A stretch of 64,000 nucleotides of DNA from Romboutsia faecis. GTDB lineage: Bacteria; Bacillota; Clostridia; Peptostreptococcales; Peptostreptococcaceae. A program made the position numbers and the translations under genes. The stretch is from the NCBI RefSeq assembly GCF_014323405.1, contig NZ_JACRWE010000003.1, positions 124,001-188,000 on the forward strand, written 5' to 3'. Of this stretch, positions 42,263 through 51,653 are shown piece after piece (within the stretch, counting starts at the first letter, position 1; every line of letters starts with the position of its first letter). Below the pieces are notes generated by a model. It ran no database searches. It was not told the origin of the DNA and saw nothing but the letters and a program-made list of their open reading frames with translations.

Positions 42263-43255
42263 ATGGACATAAAAGAAAAAATTAAGGATTTCCCTCAAAG
42301 CCCTGGAATATATATGATGAGAGATGATAAAAGTAATGTTATTTATGTTGGAAAATCTAAAAGTTTAAGAGATAGGATAAAAAGTTATTTTATAAACTCT
42401 AATAATCATTCTAGAAAAATAAAGCGAATGGTTAAAAATATTTCAGATATAACTATAACAACAACAGATACAGAGCTAGATGCACTTATTTTAGAATGTG
42501 AAAAAATACAAGAAATAAAACCTATGTACAATACGTTAATGAAGAAATATGAAAACTATTGTTATATAAAAATAAATTCACAAAAAGGCATTTATATTGT
42601 AAATCATATAGAAAATGATGATTATATTTATTTTGGACCATACACTATGGAAAGAAAGTTAGAGGAAATAAAAAATATATTTATTGAAGTATACAAGCTG
42701 CCTAATTGCCAAAAGTTTACAAAGTGTATAAGATATGATTTGAATAAATGTATAGGTCCATGCAGAAGTATAGAAAATAAGGATTTATATAAGGATATAT
42801 TAGAAAATATAATAGATACACTAAATGGGGAAAATGATGAAATTTTAAATATACTAACAAAACAAATGAACGATGCAATTCAATGTTTAAATTTTGAAGA
42901 AGCTCAAAGAATAAAGAAAAATATGGATTTAATGAATAGTCTTTTTAGAAAACAACAAATAATAACTAAGGCTGAAGATAATAAATTATTAATAGGCTGG
43001 ATTAAATTAAATGAAAGTATAGTTAAAATATATCTTATTGGATATGGTAAAATTTTGTATAGTAAAAAAGTAGATTTAAACAAAATAAACGACGATATTA
43101 AAGAAGAACTTACTTTAGATATAAGAAATAGAATTTTAAGAGAAAAGAAAAAAACTAAAGAAATAATAGATAAGTCGAGCATTGATTTTATAAATATAAT
43201 TTATAATTATATAGAAAATAACAAAGATATTAATTATATTTATGTTGATTTGTAA
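42263..43255 (+). CDS. Short UvrC homologue (GIY-YIG plus UVR domain)
   Basis: A 330-residue protein. The GIY-YIG nuclease is GIYMMRDDKSNVIYVGKSKS (residues 15-34) followed by the arginine pair in LRDRIKSYF. A UVR/UvrB-binding helix (FEEAQRIKKNMDLM) lies near 212-225. UvrC normally has about 600 residues with a second nuclease and HhH domains; here the protein stops soon after the UVR domain. It resembles Cho-type auxiliary incision enzymes, which cut only 3' of the lesion. AAAGGAG before the ATG. A four-cysteine cluster (CQKFTKCIRYDLNKCIGPC) is kept as in UvrC. Confidence 0.85.
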   Translation: MDIKEKIKDFPQSPGIYMMRDDKSNVIYVGKSKSLRDRIKSYFINSNNHSRKIKRMVKNISDITITTTDTELDALILECEKIQEIKPMYNTLMKKYENYCYIKINSQKGIYIVNHIENDDYIYFGPYTMERKLEEIKNIFIEVYKLPNCQKFTKCIRYDLNKCIGPCRSIENKDLYKDILENIIDTLNGENDEILNILTKQMNDAIQCLNFEEAQRIKKNMDLMNSLFRKQQIITKAEDNKLLIGWIKLNESIVKIYLIGYGKILYSKKVDLNKINDDIKEELTLDIRNRILREKKKTKEIIDKSSIDFINIIYNYIENNKDINYIYVDL

Positions 43256-43299
43256 AACTACAGAATTAATAGAGACTAAATTTAGGAGAAATTTACATT

Positions 43300-43941
43300 A
43301 TGGACAAAGCATTAATACTTGAGAAAACTAGATATTTTGTTAAAGATAAAATGTACAAAGAAGGAAGTGGACATGATTGGTTTCATGTTGAGAGAGTTTG
43401 CAATATAGCAAGATACCTAGCTCAAAAAGAAAGTGCAGACATGTTTATTGTTGAGATGACAGCTCTTTTACATGACATTGATGATTGGAAATTTTCTGAT
43501 GTATATAATACAACAGTAACAGAAGAATTTATTAAATCTGTAGAAGTAAGTGAAGAAGATTCTAATAAAATTTTAAATATTATAAAAACCATGTCTTATA
43601 AGGGAGGAGTAGTAAACTCTACTCAAAACACTATTGAGGGCATGGTGGTTCAAGATGCAGACAGATTAGATGCATTAGGAGCTATAGGAATAGCAAGAGC
43701 TTTTGCATACGGTGGAAGTAAAAATAGAAGTATGTACGATCCTAGCATAAAACCTATGGATTTTAAGTCTTTAGATGAAGTTAAGAATAAAGATAATCAT
43801 ACTATAAATCATTTTTATGAAAAACTTTTTAAATTAAAAGACTTAATGAATACTGATACTGGCAAAGAGATAGCTAAAAAAAGACATAAGTATATGGAAA
43901 GTTTCATAGAAGAATTTTATTCTGAGTGGAATTTTAAGTAA
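43300..43941 (+). CDS. HD-domain phosphohydrolase (YpgQ type)
   Basis: A 213-residue metal-dependent phosphohydrolase. The HD motif is spread over HDWFHVERV (residues 26-34), LLHDIDDWK (about 61-69) and VQDADRLDALGAIG. This matches the YpgQ/YedJ group, which cleave nucleotides or pyrophosphate. AGGAG precedes the ATG. It is followed by NUDIX and flavodoxin genes in the same direction with short gaps. Confidence 0.88.
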   Translation: MDKALILEKTRYFVKDKMYKEGSGHDWFHVERVCNIARYLAQKESADMFIVEMTALLHDIDDWKFSDVYNTTVTEEFIKSVEVSEEDSNKILNIIKTMSYKGGVVNSTQNTIEGMVVQDADRLDALGAIGIARAFAYGGSKNRSMYDPSIKPMDFKSLDEVKNKDNHTINHFYEKLFKLKDLMNTDTGKEIAKKRHKYMESFIEEFYSEWNFK

Positions 43942-43975
43942 AAATACAAATAAATATAGAAGGGATGAAAAGGGT

Positions 43976-44584
43976 ATGAAAAATACAAAAATAAAAGAAA
44001 TAAAACCATTAGTAGAAACTAAGTTTGTAGGTCTTTACGAAGTTAGTTATAAAAATAAATTAGGCGATGATAGAACATGGACAGTTGCATCAAGAAAAAA
44101 TAAAGAAGAATTAAGCGAGATATACTTAAATAATAAAGAAGGGGATATTGATGCAGTAGTTATAGCCGCATTTCACAAAGAATATAAGAAACTTATTTTA
44201 ATAAAACAATTTAGAGTGCCAATAAACAATTACATATATGAATTACCAGCAGGTTTAGTAGATAATAAAGAAGGAATGGAAAAGGCAGTACAAAGAGAGC
44301 TAAAAGAAGAAACAGGTCTTGATATAGTAAAAATAAATAAAGTAAAAAGTAAAAATAAGATTTACTTATCTCCTGGAATGACAGACGAATCAGTTGCATT
44401 TGTGTATTGTACTTGTAGTGGTGAGTTAAGCAAGGAATTCTTAGAAGAAGATGAAGATATAGAACCACTATTAATATCACAAGGCGATGCAAGAAGAATA
44501 TTATCTGAAAATGAAGAAATTGATATAAAAGCATTCCTAATACTACAAATGTTCGCAGAAATTGGAGAAAAGTTATTTGAATAA
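43976..44584 (+). CDS. NUDIX hydrolase, ADP-ribose pyrophosphatase-like
   Basis: A 202-residue NUDIX protein. The NUDIX box runs GLVDNKEGMEKAVQRELKEE and continues TGL (about residues 96-118). The upstream ELPAG and the downstream YLSPGMTDE are typical of ADP-ribose/ADP-sugar pyrophosphatases. Cytoplasmic. It is 34 bp after the HD gene and may share its transcript. Confidence 0.88.
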   Translation: MKNTKIKEIKPLVETKFVGLYEVSYKNKLGDDRTWTVASRKNKEELSEIYLNNKEGDIDAVVIAAFHKEYKKLILIKQFRVPINNYIYELPAGLVDNKEGMEKAVQRELKEETGLDIVKINKVKSKNKIYLSPGMTDESVAFVYCTCSGELSKEFLEEDEDIEPLLISQGDARRILSENEEIDIKAFLILQMFAEIGEKLFE

Positions 44585-44656
44585 TTAAAAGGAATATTCC
44601 ACAAATTTGTCCTAATTATTATTTATATATATATAAATAACTAGGAGGGGTATGCC

Positions 44657-45205
44657 TTGGATACAAAGAATAAGGTAGCTGTAATTTATAAATCTAAGTA
44701 TGGAAGCACTAAGAAATATGCAGGATGGATAGCAATAAAATTAGATGCAGATTTATACGAGCTTTCAGATGTTATAAATAGCAATTTACAAGATTATGAA
44801 ACTATAATTTATGGATCATCTTTACATGCAGGTAAAATAAAAGGCTTAAATTTTATAACAAAGAATTATGACAAAATAAAGGATAAAAATATTATAATTT
44901 TCACAGTAGGATTATCAAAATGCAATAATAAAACAATAGAAAAAATAGCTGATGATAATTTTAATGAAGAAGTTCTAAATAATATAAGATTATTTTACCT
45001 TAAAGGAGCCTTTGATTATAAAAACTTAACTATTATAGATAAAATCATGATGAAGGGCTTAAAGAAATCCTTAGAAAATAAAAGCTATAATGAGTTAGAA
45101 GAAGGAGATAAGAAATTCTTAAGAGATTTTTATTCTCCAATGGATTTTACAAATAAGAAATCAGTTACTCCAATAGTAGAACTTGTTAGTAGTTTTGAAG
45201 TGTAA
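44657..45205 (+). CDS. Flavodoxin-domain protein (HemG-like)
   Basis: A 182-residue protein of the flavodoxin_5 group. FMN phosphate is bound by YKSKYGSTKKYAGWIA (residues 11-26). Related long-chain flavodoxins include HemG protoporphyrinogen oxidase, but in clostridia many members are of unknown role. TTG start with CTAGGAGGGG upstream. Closed by a strong terminator. Confidence 0.82.
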   Translation: MDTKNKVAVIYKSKYGSTKKYAGWIAIKLDADLYELSDVINSNLQDYETIIYGSSLHAGKIKGLNFITKNYDKIKDKNIIIFTVGLSKCNNKTIEKIADDNFNEEVLNNIRLFYLKGAFDYKNLTIIDKIMMKGLKKSLENKSYNELEEGDKKFLRDFYSPMDFTNKKSVTPIVELVSSFEV

Positions 45206-45212
45206 TAAAAAT

Positions 45213-45266
45213 AAAAGGTGTGTAATATATAGAATTATGAATACTATATATTACACACCTTTTTTA
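45213..45266 (+). terminator. Terminator
   Basis: AAAAGGTGTGTAATATATAG pairs with CTATATATTACACACCTTTT, followed by T. Ends the flavodoxin transcript. Confidence 0.9.
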
Positions 45267-45433
45267 TAATTCAAATTAATAAATTAGAAATACTTCACCA
45301 GCAAGTCTTTTAAGAAAATATATCTATAGATAATATAAATTATAAAAAGAACTATGTTGCTAATAAAAATTATTTAATAAATACAATAAAATTAATTTAG
45401 GAAATAAGAAAATATTATTTTAAAATTTGTTGC

Positions 45434-45484
45434 ACTATCAAAATGATAATAATATAATGAAAATATGATTATCATTTTGATAGT
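45434..45484. promoter_or_regulatory. 17-bp inverted repeat before cysK, candidate operator
   Basis: ACTATCAAAATGATAAT (45434-45450) and its exact reverse complement ATTATCATTTTGATAGT (45468-45484) are separated by 17 bases and lie just before the cysK ribosome site. No T run follows, so this is not a terminator. The GATAAT/ATTATC halves resemble Fur-box pieces, while a CymR-type cysteine regulator would also be logical for cysK-cysE. Identity of the protein is open. Confidence 0.6.
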
Positions 45485-45505
45485 AAATATATGGGGGGAT
45501 ATATT

Positions 45506-46402
45506 ATGATATATGAAGATGCGTTAAGTTTAATAGGAAATACGCCTATGATTAGGTTAAATAGATTAGGATACCCTAATGTGTATGTAAAGCTAGAGTT
45601 AAACAATCCAGCTGGAAGCATAAAAGATAGAGCAGTGTATGCAATGATAGATGGGGCAGAGAGAAGAAATGAGTTAAAAAAGGGTGATGTATTAGTAGAA
45701 GCGACTAGTGGAAACACTGGCATTGCATTAGCAATGATTGGTAGACTAAAAGGATATAAAGTAATTATCATAATGCCAGAAACTATGAGCATTGAAAGAA
45801 GAGAGTTAGTTCAGGCTTATGGTGCAGAACTAATATTAACTCAAGGTTCAAAGGGGATGAATGGAGCAGTAGAAAAGGCAAATGAGCTTTTAAAATTAAA
45901 TTTAAATTATAAATCATTAGGGCAATTTGAAAATGAAGATAACAAAAGAGGTCATTATGAACATACAGGTGTAGAAATTTATAATGACTTACCAGATATA
46001 GATATTTTTACTTGTGGAATAGGTACAGGAGGAACTCTTTCGGGTACAGGAAAGTATTTAAAAGAAAAAAATCCTAATGTGAAAATAATAGGTATAGAGC
46101 CAAAAAGTTCACCTTTAATAAGTGAAGGAAAAGCAGGTGGACATAAAATACAAGGTATAGGAGCAAACTTTATTCCTAAAAACTATGATGAAGAAGTTTG
46201 TGATGAAATAATAACTATATCTGATGAAGATGCATTTGATATGGTCAGACAATTGGGACAGATGGAAGGTTTATTAGTAGGAATATCTGCTGGAGCAAAT
46301 ATTTTTGCAGCTATTGAACTATCAAAACTATATAAGAATAAAAAAATAGTTACTGTTGCTCCAGATGGAATAAATAAGTATATGTCTATGGGTATTTTTT
46401 AA
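45506..46402 (+). CDS. cysK: Cysteine synthase (O-acetylserine sulfhydrylase)
   Basis: A 298-residue PLP enzyme that makes L-cysteine from O-acetylserine and sulfide. The PLP lysine is Lys40 in NPAGSIKDRA, the phosphate loop GTGGTLSGTG, and the substrate loop EATSGNTGIALA. The ATG at 45506 follows GGGGGGA at 6 bases; an in-frame ATG at 45491 is inside that site. The serine acetyltransferase gene follows 24 bp downstream, giving a complete two-step cysteine operon. Confidence 0.93.
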   Translation: MIYEDALSLIGNTPMIRLNRLGYPNVYVKLELNNPAGSIKDRAVYAMIDGAERRNELKKGDVLVEATSGNTGIALAMIGRLKGYKVIIIMPETMSIERRELVQAYGAELILTQGSKGMNGAVEKANELLKLNLNYKSLGQFENEDNKRGHYEHTGVEIYNDLPDIDIFTCGIGTGGTLSGTGKYLKEKNPNVKIIGIEPKSSPLISEGKAGGHKIQGIGANFIPKNYDEEVCDEIITISDEDAFDMVRQLGQMEGLLVGISAGANIFAAIELSKLYKNKKIVTVAPDGINKYMSMGIF

Positions 46403-46426
46403 GAAAATAATGAAAGGATGAGATAA

Positions 46427-46981
46427 GTGTTTTATCATATAAAAAAAGATATAGATTATATTATGAATAATGATCCAGCTGCTAGAAATAAGCTAGAAGT
46501 TTTTTTACTATATCCATCTATACATGCTTTAATTATGTATAGAATATCTCATTTTTTATATAGAAAAGAATATTTTTTTTTAGCTAGATTTATATCGCAG
46601 CTATCCAGATTTTTTACAGGAATAGAAATACATCCAGGTGCTAGAATAGGTGAAGGTATTTTAATTGATCACGGTATGGGCGTTGTTATAGGAGAGGCGA
46701 CTATAATAGGAAATAGAGTTACAATTTATCAAGGTGTAACACTTGGAGCTACTGGTAATGAAAAGCAATGGAAAAGGCATCCGACTATAGGTAATAATGT
46801 AATTATAGGATCAGGTGCAAAAGTTCTAGGACCTATAAATATAGGTGATAATGTTAAAATTGGATCTAATGCAGTTGTACTGCAAGACGTGCCAAGTAAT
46901 GCTACAGCAGTAGGAATACCTGCTAGAATTATATTACCAAATGAGTCTGAAAGTGGAATTACCTTAGATTACTGTATTTAA
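46427..46981 (+). CDS. cysE: Serine O-acetyltransferase
   Basis: A 184-residue enzyme acetylating serine with acetyl-CoA, the step before CysK. The left-handed beta-helix repeats start at [19 protein letters not shown] (residues 64-82) and include the catalytic His in [14 protein letters not shown] and [20 protein letters not shown]. This is the short SAT form of Firmicutes. GTG start with GAAAGGATGAG upstream. Confidence 0.93.
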   Translation: MFYHIKKDIDYIMNNDPAARNKLEVFLLYPSIHALIMYRISHFLYRKEYFFLARFISQLSRFFTGIEIHPGARIGEGILIDHGMGVVIGEATIIGNRVTIYQGVTLGATGNEKQWKRHPTIGNNVIIGSGAKVLGPINIGDNVKIGSNAVVLQDVPSNATAVGIPARIILPNESESGITLDYCI

Positions 46982-46995
46982 AATTTACAAGAATA

Positions 46996-47030
46996 AAAAT
47001 ACCTAAAATTTTTGGGTATTTTTTTTGTTT
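46996..47030 (+). terminator. Terminator of cysK-cysE
   Basis: AAAATACC pairs with GGTATTTT and eight T follow. Confidence 0.85.
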
Positions 47031-47112
47031 GAGGAAATAATAAAAACAGATATGAATTGAGAGTTCATACAAAATACGTAAAGTATTATTCAATATAAAG
47101 GAGGAATTGTTT

Positions 47113-47301
47113 ATGAAAGCAAAAGTAGATCAAGAAACTTGTATAGGATGTGGAGTATGTCCATCAGTATGCCCTGAAGTTTTTGAAATGAAAGATGATG
47201 GAAAATCTCATGTTATAGCTGATCCAGTTCCAGAAGATGTAGAAGATTCAGCAAAAGAAGCAGAAGAAAGCTGTCCAGTTGATGCTATAGAAGTTGAATA
47301 A
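47113..47301 (+). CDS. Ferredoxin, single [4Fe-4S]
   Basis: A 62-residue ferredoxin. Cluster cysteines are CIGCGVCPSVCP (residues 11-22) and the remote Cys in ESCPVDAIEV. The pattern carries one [4Fe-4S] cluster, as in the Bacillus Fer type, rather than the two of clostridial 2[4Fe-4S] ferredoxin. AAAGGAGG lies 8 bases before the ATG at 47113; a TTG two codons upstream is a poorer start. Confidence 0.9.
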   Translation: MKAKVDQETCIGCGVCPSVCPEVFEMKDDGKSHVIADPVPEDVEDSAKEAEESCPVDAIEVE

Positions 47302-47308
47302 TTCCAAC

Positions 47309-47360
47309 TTATAAAGATAAAAAGACATATCTATTTAGGTATGTCTTTTTATCTTTATAA
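47309..47360 (+). terminator. Terminator of ferredoxin gene
   Basis: A perfect 21-bp stem: TTATAAAGATAAAAAGACAT and its complement, with an 8- to 10-base loop and T-rich flank. Confidence 0.9.
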
Positions 47361-47434
47361 AATATTAATTATTGTATTAAAAAAAATACTATAGTATATT
47401 AGTTTTATATATTACTTAAGATGAGAGGGGAAAA

Positions 47435-47728
47435 ATGTATTTTACATATATAATACGATGCAAAGATAATTCTTTATATACAGGCTATACTAGCGATATA
47501 AAAAGAAGAATTGAAGAACATAAAAAAGGAATAAATTCCAAATATACAAGAGCAAAAGGATTTGAAAAATTAGAAGTGTATTTTATTAGTAATACAAGAA
47601 GTAATGCTATGAAATTAGAATCATACATTAAAAAACTAAGCAGAAAAAAGAAGCTTTTGATAATAGAAACTCCAGAGTTACTATTAGATGAATTAGAAAA
47701 TAAAAAACACTACCGAGTAGGAATATAA
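47435..47728 (+). CDS. GIY-YIG family protein (YhbQ/YazA, UPF0213)
   Basis: A 97-residue stand-alone GIY-YIG domain. YFTYIIRCKDNSLYTGYTSD (residues 2-21) holds the two motif halves, followed by the arginine in IKRRIEEHKKG and the C-terminal IKKLSRKKKLLII. Members are small nucleases of uncertain role in repair. GAGGGGAA precedes the ATG. Confidence 0.9.
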   Translation: MYFTYIIRCKDNSLYTGYTSDIKRRIEEHKKGINSKYTRAKGFEKLEVYFISNTRSNAMKLESYIKKLSRKKKLLIIETPELLLDELENKKHYRVGI

Positions 47729-47789
47729 ATATTAACTTGACAACAAAAAATAATATACTATAATTAACTTGTAAAAATTAAATACTAGA

Positions 47790-47876
47790 ATTAGCTAGGG
47801 GAGCCATTTGGCTGAGAGGATAAAACCGACCCTTATACCTGATCTGGATAATGCCAGCGTAGGAAAGCACAACCTT
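47790..47876 (+). ncRNA. TPP riboswitch (THI element)
   Basis: The thi box is clear: GGGGAGCCATTTGGCTGAGA, then CCGACCCTTATACCTGATCTGGATAATGCCAGCG (in part) and AGGAAAGCA. It binds thiamine pyrophosphate. The terminators at 47915-47945 and 47989-48021 give a transcription-termination switch controlling the thiD-thiM-thiE operon that starts at 48075. Confidence 0.95.
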
Positions 47877-47914
47877 TTATAAAATATATATTTTTATATT
47901 TATAGAGTAATATA

Positions 47915-47945
47915 ATGCTATACCTATATGGGTATAGCATTTTTT
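47915..47945 (+). terminator. Expression-platform terminator of the TPP riboswitch
   Basis: ATGCTATACC pairs with GGTATAGCAT followed by five T. It should form when TPP is bound. Confidence 0.85.
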
Positions 47946-47988
47946 ATGTATTAATATATTATGCTATATAAAAATTACTTAGCGATAT

Positions 47989-48021
47989 TTAAGTAAAGAT
48001 AATTATTTACTTAATTTTTTT
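47989..48021 (+). terminator. Second leader hairpin before thiD
   Basis: TTAAGTAAA pairs with TTTACTTAA, loop GATAATTA, followed by a seven-T run. A second possible stop in the same leader, 54 bp before the thiD start. Confidence 0.6.
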
Positions 48022-48074
48022 AAAGGGGATGTACCTTTCTTACCTTGTAAATTTACAATCTATAAGGAGGACAT

Positions 48075-48881
48075 ATGAGAAATTATAAAGTACCAACGCT
48101 TACAATTGCAGGCTCAGATTCATCTGGTGGAGCTGGGATACAAGCAGATTTAAAAACTTTTAGCGCTATTGGAACTTATGGTATGAGTGTAATAACAGCC
48201 ATAACAGCACAAAATACACAGGGAGTTTTAGATGTTGAAGACTTAAGCGGAAAAATTATTAGAAAACAGATAGAAGCTGTATTTAATGACATTTATCCAA
48301 AAGCATTAAAGATAGGTATGGTCTCAAATCCAGAAATAATACTAGAGATTGTTAGCACTTTGAAAAAATATAATCCAAAGTTTATTGTGTTAGATCCAGT
48401 AATGATATCAAAGAGTGGATACTGTCTTCTAAAAAAAGAAGCAAAAGATAGTTTAATAAAACACTTAATTCCAATTGCTTATGTAGTTACACCTAATATA
48501 CCTGAAGCTGAAGAAATAAGTGGACAAAAAATAAATAATTTAGAAGATATGAAAAATGTTGGAGAAAAGATACTAAACTTAGGACCAAAATATGTACTAA
48601 TGAAAGGTGGGCATTTAGAGGGAGATGCTATAGATGTGCTTATAGGAAAAGACACATTTGAAATTTATAAAGAGAATAGGTTTAATAGAAAAAATACACA
48701 TGGAACAGGGTGTACATTATCATCTGCGATAACTTCACATTTAGCACTAGGATATGATATATTTGAATCTGTCAAATTAAGTAAAAAATACATAACTGAA
48801 GCAATAACACATAGTTTTGATATAGGCAAGGGAGTAGGGCCAGTTAATCATTTTTATGAATTTGAAGATAGAATTGAGTAA
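48075..48881 (+). CDS. thiD: Hydroxymethylpyrimidine/phosphomethylpyrimidine kinase
   Basis: A 268-residue ribokinase-like kinase making HMP-PP for thiamine. [20 protein letters not shown] (residues 10-29) is the family start, and the catalytic region [13 protein letters not shown] (about 210-222) holds the Asp-less anion-hole GTGC. AAGGAGG before the ATG. First gene of the TPP-controlled operon. Confidence 0.95.
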   Translation: MRNYKVPTLTIAGSDSSGGAGIQADLKTFSAIGTYGMSVITAITAQNTQGVLDVEDLSGKIIRKQIEAVFNDIYPKALKIGMVSNPEIILEIVSTLKKYNPKFIVLDPVMISKSGYCLLKKEAKDSLIKHLIPIAYVVTPNIPEAEEISGQKINNLEDMKNVGEKILNLGPKYVLMKGGHLEGDAIDVLIGKDTFEIYKENRFNRKNTHGTGCTLSSAITSHLALGYDIFESVKLSKKYITEAITHSFDIGKGVGPVNHFYEFEDRIE

Positions 48882-48938
48882 ATTTAAAACATATGAATTA
48901 TGAGTAATTACTAATTAAAAATACTTTGGGGGAATATT

Positions 48939-49727
48939 ATGTTTAATTTAATAAATACAGTAAAAGAAAAAAATCCTTTAGTGGCTCATTATACTAATAA
49001 TGTAACAATAAATGATTGTGCAAATATAACATTAGCAATAGGGGCTAGCCCACTTATGAGCTTTTCTTATGAAGAAGTAGATGATATTGTGAGTGCAGCT
49101 AGTTCAGTAGTTATTAATATAGGCACTATGAATTCAGAATATATAGAATTATTTATAAAAGCAGGAAAGTCAGCGAATAAATATAATAAGCCTGTAATTT
49201 TAGATCCGGTAGGAGTTTTTGCTACTAAAGCAAGAATGGAACTTACAAATAGACTTCTAAATGAAGTGAAGTTTGATGTAGTAAAAGGAAATATTTCTGA
49301 AATAAAATTCATAGGTGGATTTAACGTAAAAGGAAAAGGTGTAGACTCTTTTGATGATGGAAGTGATGCTACTGATATAGTAAAGAGAGTTGCACAAAAA
49401 TTAGAAAGCATAGTTGTTGCAACAGGAAAAGTAGATATAATAACTGATGGGAAAAGTACATATAAAGTTAATAATGGTACACAAAAATTAAAAGGAATTA
49501 CTGGAACAGGTTGTATGACAGCTAGCCTTATAGGAAGCTTTATGGCATGTACAGAAAATAAATTACAAGCAGCTACAATGGGTACATTAGCCATGTCCCT
49601 TTGTGGAGAATTGTCTGATAAAGAGGACATGTCATTAGGTAGCTTTAAGGTGAAATTAATGGATAATATTTATACTTTAGATGTTGGGACACTTAATAAA
49701 CATGCAAAAGTTAATTTTATAAGTTAG
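48939..49727 (+). CDS. thiM: Hydroxyethylthiazole kinase
   Basis: A 262-residue kinase phosphorylating the thiazole moiety for salvage. Markers are HYTNNVTINDCANITLAIGA (residues 17-36) and GTGCMTASLIGSF near 190. It is 57 bp after thiD with GGGGGAA before the ATG. With thiD and thiE it completes salvage of HMP and HET into thiamine phosphate. No thiC or thiG gene is in the window. Confidence 0.95.
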   Translation: MFNLINTVKEKNPLVAHYTNNVTINDCANITLAIGASPLMSFSYEEVDDIVSAASSVVINIGTMNSEYIELFIKAGKSANKYNKPVILDPVGVFATKARMELTNRLLNEVKFDVVKGNISEIKFIGGFNVKGKGVDSFDDGSDATDIVKRVAQKLESIVVATGKVDIITDGKSTYKVNNGTQKLKGITGTGCMTASLIGSFMACTENKLQAATMGTLAMSLCGELSDKEDMSLGSFKVKLMDNIYTLDVGTLNKHAKVNFIS

Positions 49728-49760
49728 TAATCTAAAGATAATATAAAGGAGTTAGCTATT

Positions 49761-50393
49761 ATGATAAATAAAGATGCTTTAAGACAGTCTTTGAAATTAT
49801 ACCTAGTAACTGATTCACATATTCTTAAAGAACGAGATTTTTATGATTGCATAGAAAAAGCCATACTAGGTGGAGTGACAACTGTACAGCTAAGAGAAAA
49901 GGATGCATCAGGAAAAGAATTTTTAGAAAAAGCAATAAAATTAAGAGAAATAACAAAAAGGCATAATGTTAATTTTATCATAAATGATAGAGTTGATATT
50001 GCTATTCTTTCTGATGCAGATGGTGTTCATGTAGGACAAAGTGATATTGATACAAAGTATGTAAGAAAGTTAATAGGAAGGGATAAAATACTTGGTGTAT
50101 CAGTAAGTAATTCAGACGAAGCATATAAAGCAAAGGAAGATGGAGCAGACTATATTGGAGTAGGTGCTATGTTTTCAACATTTACAAAAGTTGATGCAAA
50201 ACTAGTTTCTATTGATGAAGCAAAGCAAATTAAAAAAGTAGGTTTACCAATGGTACTTATTGGGGGAGTTAATTTAAATACTTTAGATAAGTTAAGTGAA
50301 ATAGATAGTGATGGATATGCTATAGTTTCAGCTATACTTAGTTCTAATGATATATATAAAGAATCTAAAATTTGGATAAATAAGTTAAGTTAA
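49761..50393 (+). CDS. thiE: Thiamine-phosphate synthase
   Basis: A 210-residue TIM barrel joining HMP-PP with HET-P. Typical are TTVQLREKDASGKEFLEKAI (residues 40-59), FIINDRVDIAILSDADGVHVGQ (in part), and GVGAMFSTFTK. Last gene of the thi operon, AAAGGAG before the ATG. Confidence 0.95.
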   Translation: MINKDALRQSLKLYLVTDSHILKERDFYDCIEKAILGGVTTVQLREKDASGKEFLEKAIKLREITKRHNVNFIINDRVDIAILSDADGVHVGQSDIDTKYVRKLIGRDKILGVSVSNSDEAYKAKEDGADYIGVGAMFSTFTKVDAKLVSIDEAKQIKKVGLPMVLIGGVNLNTLDKLSEIDSDGYAIVSAILSSNDIYKESKIWINKLS

Positions 50394-50443
50394 AGTTATT
50401 AAGTTATCAATTGACACCTTTTTATATTATAAAATAGTGTTTG

Positions 50444-50533
50444 CAAAAGAAATATAAAAGCAAAAAATCTTGGGGTTAGTTTAGTGAAATAAAAGATAAA
50501 CTAAAAACAAGAAATTTTGAAGTTAAAAAATGA
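50444..50533 (+). pseudogene. Relic of a CD3324-like HTH gene
   Basis: Thirty in-frame codons read KKYKSKKSWG, stop (50477-50479), FSEIKDKLKTRNFEVKK, stop. This matches the middle of the CD3324-like protein at 25911 (NSKKSWGEVSGIKAELNSRN). No start and no HTH part remain. Confidence 0.7.
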
Positions 50534-50572
50534 TAAAAATAAGGTAGTTTATCACTACCTTACTTTTATCAT
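50534..50572 (-). terminator. Terminator of the collagen-like gene
   Basis: AAGGTAGT and ACTACCTT form a stem with extended AT pairing; on the minus strand TTTTTATCATTTTTT follows. Confidence 0.8.
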
Positions 50573-50578
50573 TTTAAA

Positions 50579-51466
50579 TTACTTTTTATAAGGGATTTTC
50601 TTAGGAACATATTTTTCTGGAGCTACTGCAGTAGGACCAATAGGACCCATAGGTCCCATAGGACCAGTAGCACCTGTTATACCAATTCCAGTAGCACCAG
50701 TAGCACCGGTAGCACCCATAGGGCCAGTAGCACCTTGAGAACCCATTGGACCCATAGGGCCAGTAGCACCAGTAGCACCTTGAGAACCCATTGGACCCAT
50801 AGGACCAGTAGCACCCTGAGGACCCATAGAGCCAGTAGCACCTTGAGGGCCCATTGGACCCATAGGACCAGTAGCACCCTGAGGACCCATTGAACCCATA
50901 GGGCCAGTAGCACCTTGAGGACCCATTGGACCCATAGGTCCCATAGGACCAGTAGCACCTTGAGGGCCCATTGGACCCATAGGTCCCATAGGACCAGTAG
51001 CACCTTGAGGGCCCATTGGACCCATAGGTCCCATAGGACCAGTAGCACCTTGAGGACCAACTCCAGAAGAAGCAATATTACATAATGGATTTATATAAAC
51101 TTCTTTTCCTATATCTACATATTGTATAGAACTTAATTTAATATATATTGGACCTTTACCAGAGCAAGTTCTACCCATAACAGCACATTGATTAACTTGG
51201 CAAATTTTTAATCTTAATATACAATCACTGCTATCTAGCTTTAGACCAACAACTTTCCCTATTGAACAACGTAAAATATTAAATATTTGATAATCTCCAC
51301 AGTCTACAGGAATTACAAATAAAGGGCATACAGAGGATTCCATTTTTCCTGAACAGTATACTTTTTTATTTTTACAGCTTTTATTAGACTTTAACTCCTG
51401 ACATGAAGATTCATTAAAACAAGTACATTTGCATGAATCTTTTTTATTTTGACAGTCTTTATACAT
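50579..51466 (-). CDS. Cys-rich protein with C-terminal collagen-like domain
   Basis: A 295-residue protein. Residues 1-133 hold 15 cysteines in a compact domain ([33 protein letters not shown]). Residues about 136-278 are some 46 Gly-X-Y triplets, mostly GPM, GPQ and GAT, built from a 15-residue tandem unit ([15 protein letters not shown]). One short break GIGIT lies near the end, then a basic tail [11 protein letters not shown]. Collagen-like proteins of spore formers (BclA) make exosporium hairs, but there the collagen is N-terminal. Here the Cys-rich domain is first. GGAG is 8 bases before the ATG at 51466. Spore-surface role is inference. Confidence 0.85.
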   Translation of the reverse strand: MYKDCQNKKDSCKCTCFNESSCQELKSNKSCKNKKVYCSGKMESSVCPLFVIPVDCGDYQIFNILRCSIGKVVGLKLDSSDCILRLKICQVNQCAVMGRTCSGKGPIYIKLSSIQYVDIGKEVYINPLCNIASSGVGPQGATGPMGPMGPMGPQGATGPMGPMGPMGPQGATGPMGPMGPMGPQGATGPMGSMGPQGATGPMGPMGPQGATGSMGPQGATGPMGPMGSQGATGATGPMGPMGSQGATGPMGATGATGATGIGITGATGPMGPMGPIGPTAVAPEKYVPKKIPYKK

Positions 51467-51653
51467 AATATACACTCCATGTTAATTATTTTTGTAGTAT
51501 ACCTACGTATTATATTTATATGATAAAAATTTAAAATTGGGACAATATGTAAACTATGTTTTTTATATTTTGTAAATAACAAGTATTAGAAAAGAGGAAA
51601 AATAGAAAATGATGGTGTATTTATATTATAAAGATGTTTTGGGAGGCATTTAG

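Noticed and set aside
50579..51060. Regular 45-bp repeats that look array-like, possible CRISPR
   Set aside because: The repeats are in-frame Gly-X-Y codons within one protein, have no unique spacers and no cas genes are near.
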